A stretch of 38,742 bases of DNA from an uncultured Erysipelotrichales bacterium (GTDB lineage Bacteria; Bacillota_I; Bacilli_A; Erysipelotrichales; Coprobacillaceae): assembly GCA_910586805.1 (NCBI GenBank), contig CAJUJC010000003.1, positions 1 to 38,742 on the forward strand. Direction: 5' to 3'. This document shows positions 37,769 through 38,742 of this stretch, piece after piece. The first letter of the stretch is position 1, and the number at the start of each line of letters is the position of its first letter. Made by a program: the position numbers and the translations under genes. The notes beneath the pieces are model-generated. The model saw only the letters and a list, made by a program, of their open reading frames with translations. It was not told the DNA's origin and did no database searches.

Positions 37769-38742
37769 TTAAAAATGAAGTGTTTGATCATCTTCCTTAT
37801 GACCAAGTTCACTTCTTTTCTTTTGCATTTTTCTTCTTAATTTTTTATCCACATGTGATAAGGGGTTATTGTTGTTAATGGGAAGTTGTTGTTCGAATAT
37901 CCTACTTATATGATAAAAGAAACGTGAAACCATGAGTGCAATGTCTTGTTGTTCATACCGTTCCATATTATCAATAAGATACTGAGCATAGACATTTCCC
38001 TGACTTGCTGATTTTTGAAGATACACGAATGCCTTTTCCTTATCTTGCTCAACTTCCTTTCCAAATAAAAAAAGTTTGCCTAGCATATACTGAGCAAACG
38101 AATTATTCTTTTCTTCTGCTTTCATTAAAAGAGAGATAGCTTGATCTACATTCTTATTCACTTTGATTCCATCTATAAGTATCCTTGCCATCTGTATTTG
38201 TGCAAATTCGTTATCCATATCAACGGCTTTTTGTAGATAATGAATCGATTGTTCATGATCATAAAGTTCTTCATATAATTTATACAGATAATAATAAGCA
38301 TATTCATTAACCTCACATTTTTGAAAATAATGAATAGCTTGAGTTATATCTTTTTCTACATGTATACCTTCCATATATTCTTTACCTAATATAAAATAAG
38401 CATTTTCGTTTTCCATTTGATATAACCATTCAAGTGCTTCAGCTATATGTTCAAAATCATCATGATCAATATATAATTGAGCCAATTGTATTTTTGCTGA
38501 CAAGTTATTGAGTACAATTGCTTTTTGTAGAAAGTGTATTCCTAGATCAATATTCTGTTCAACACCTTTCCCTTTGATATTCATCATACCAAGACGATAA
38601 AGCAGATTGTCATTCTCATTTTCTTCGACCATTGATTCAAATTTAAAATAAGCATTCTTATAATAATAATCTGCTTTTTCCTTATCTACCAAACACCCTA
38701 TTCCTAATTCATAACATCTTGCAGTTTCATATAACGCAAATG
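37769..38742 (-). CDS. Sel1-repeat C-terminal part of a larger protein, probably a relaxase (partial)
   Basis: The frame stays open to the window edge: before the TTG at 38690-38692 come in-frame codons for FALYETARCYELGIGCLV, which continue the repeat pattern, so this is the C-terminal part of a longer gene. At least six Sel1-type repeats are visible (LLYRLGMMNIKGKGVEQNID, YFILGKEYMEGIHVEKDITQ, AQIQMARILIDGIKVNKNVD, AQYMLGKLFLFGKEVEQDKE). The basic tail SHVDKKLRRKMQKKRSELGH then KEDDQ is typical of MobP-type relaxases of Bacillota that carry Sel1 repeats, and the DUF3991 and TraG neighbours agree. The relaxase domain itself is outside the window, so that part is inference. Confidence 0.75.
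   Translation of the reverse strand, partial: FALYETARCYELGIGCLVDKEKADYYYKNAYFKFESMVEENENDNLLYRLGMMNIKGKGVEQNIDLGIHFLQKAIVLNNLSAKIQLAQLYIDHDDFEHIAEALEWLYQMENENAYFILGKEYMEGIHVEKDITQAIHYFQKCEVNEYAYYYLYKLYEELYDHEQSIHYLQKAVDMDNEFAQIQMARILIDGIKVNKNVDQAISLLMKAEEKNNSFAQYMLGKLFLFGKEVEQDKEKAFVYLQKSASQGNVYAQYLIDNMERYEQQDIALMVSRFFYHISRIFEQQLPINNNNPLSHVDKKLRRKMQKKRSELGHKEDDQTLHF

Noticed and set aside
1..38742. tRNA or rRNA genes, including a tRNA attachment site
   Set aside because: No cloverleaf-forming GC-richer segment or rRNA sequence was recognised by eye; a tRNAscan run would settle this.

Overview
The window is AT-rich, and every gene I accept lies on the minus strand, so transcription runs from high to low coordinates. 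The gene content suggests a gut-type low-GC Bacillota, perhaps Erysipelotrichia: strong GGAGG ribosome sites, paired tyrosine integrases with small Xis-like proteins, sigma-70-like element regulators, an agr-type peptide system, a WapA-like Gram-positive RHS protein, and a TraG / DUF3991-TOPRIM / Sel1-tailed mobilisation block. The taxon is inference; the window has no rRNA or tRNA. The whole stretch reads as the accessory part of one or more integrative elements.

Left part (1-15.3 kb): two paralogous recombination modules lie in tandem. In transcription order each has a sigma-like regulator preceded by a hairpin that pairs with its ribosome-binding site, a conserved ~430-470 nt non-coding block that looks like a structured RNA, a degenerate serine-resolvase-like ORF, an Xis-like protein and two tyrosine integrases. 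Module A spans 16-4084; its second integrase is cut short at the window edge. Module B spans 8702-14238 and also carries a dinJ-yafQ toxin-antitoxin pair. Between them is cargo: a WGxxxFxND-family protein flanked by an ~88-bp direct repeat, and an 845-aa helicase with a C-terminal PD-(D/E)xK-like nuclease domain (candidate phage defence). A membrane protein of unknown role precedes module B.

Middle (15.3-26.9 kb): a polymorphic-toxin locus. The agrB/agrD signal genes, a membrane-anchored ORF, a 2910-aa WapA-like RHS toxin and a membrane immunity candidate form one run. Downstream lie displaced or decayed toxin and immunity pieces, including a fragment of an older RHS gene.

Right-middle (26.9-33.8 kb): a second run (ABC-2 permease with a peptidase-M1-like ectodomain, ABC ATPase, secreted bacteriocin-like peptide, membrane protein), then agrC and agrA, then an XRE regulator. 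The agrB promoter and the permease-operon promoter share the same 22-bp-spaced direct repeat at the same distance from the -10 box. I read this as a LytTR (AgrA) operator, so one quorum-sensing circuit probably switches on both the RHS toxin and the peptide/ABC genes.

Right end (33.9-38.7 kb): conjugation/mobilisation genes: an HTH protein, a TraG/VirD4 coupling protein, a DUF3991-TOPRIM protein, a tiny basic ORF, and the Sel1-repeat tail of a protein that runs off the window, probably a relaxase.
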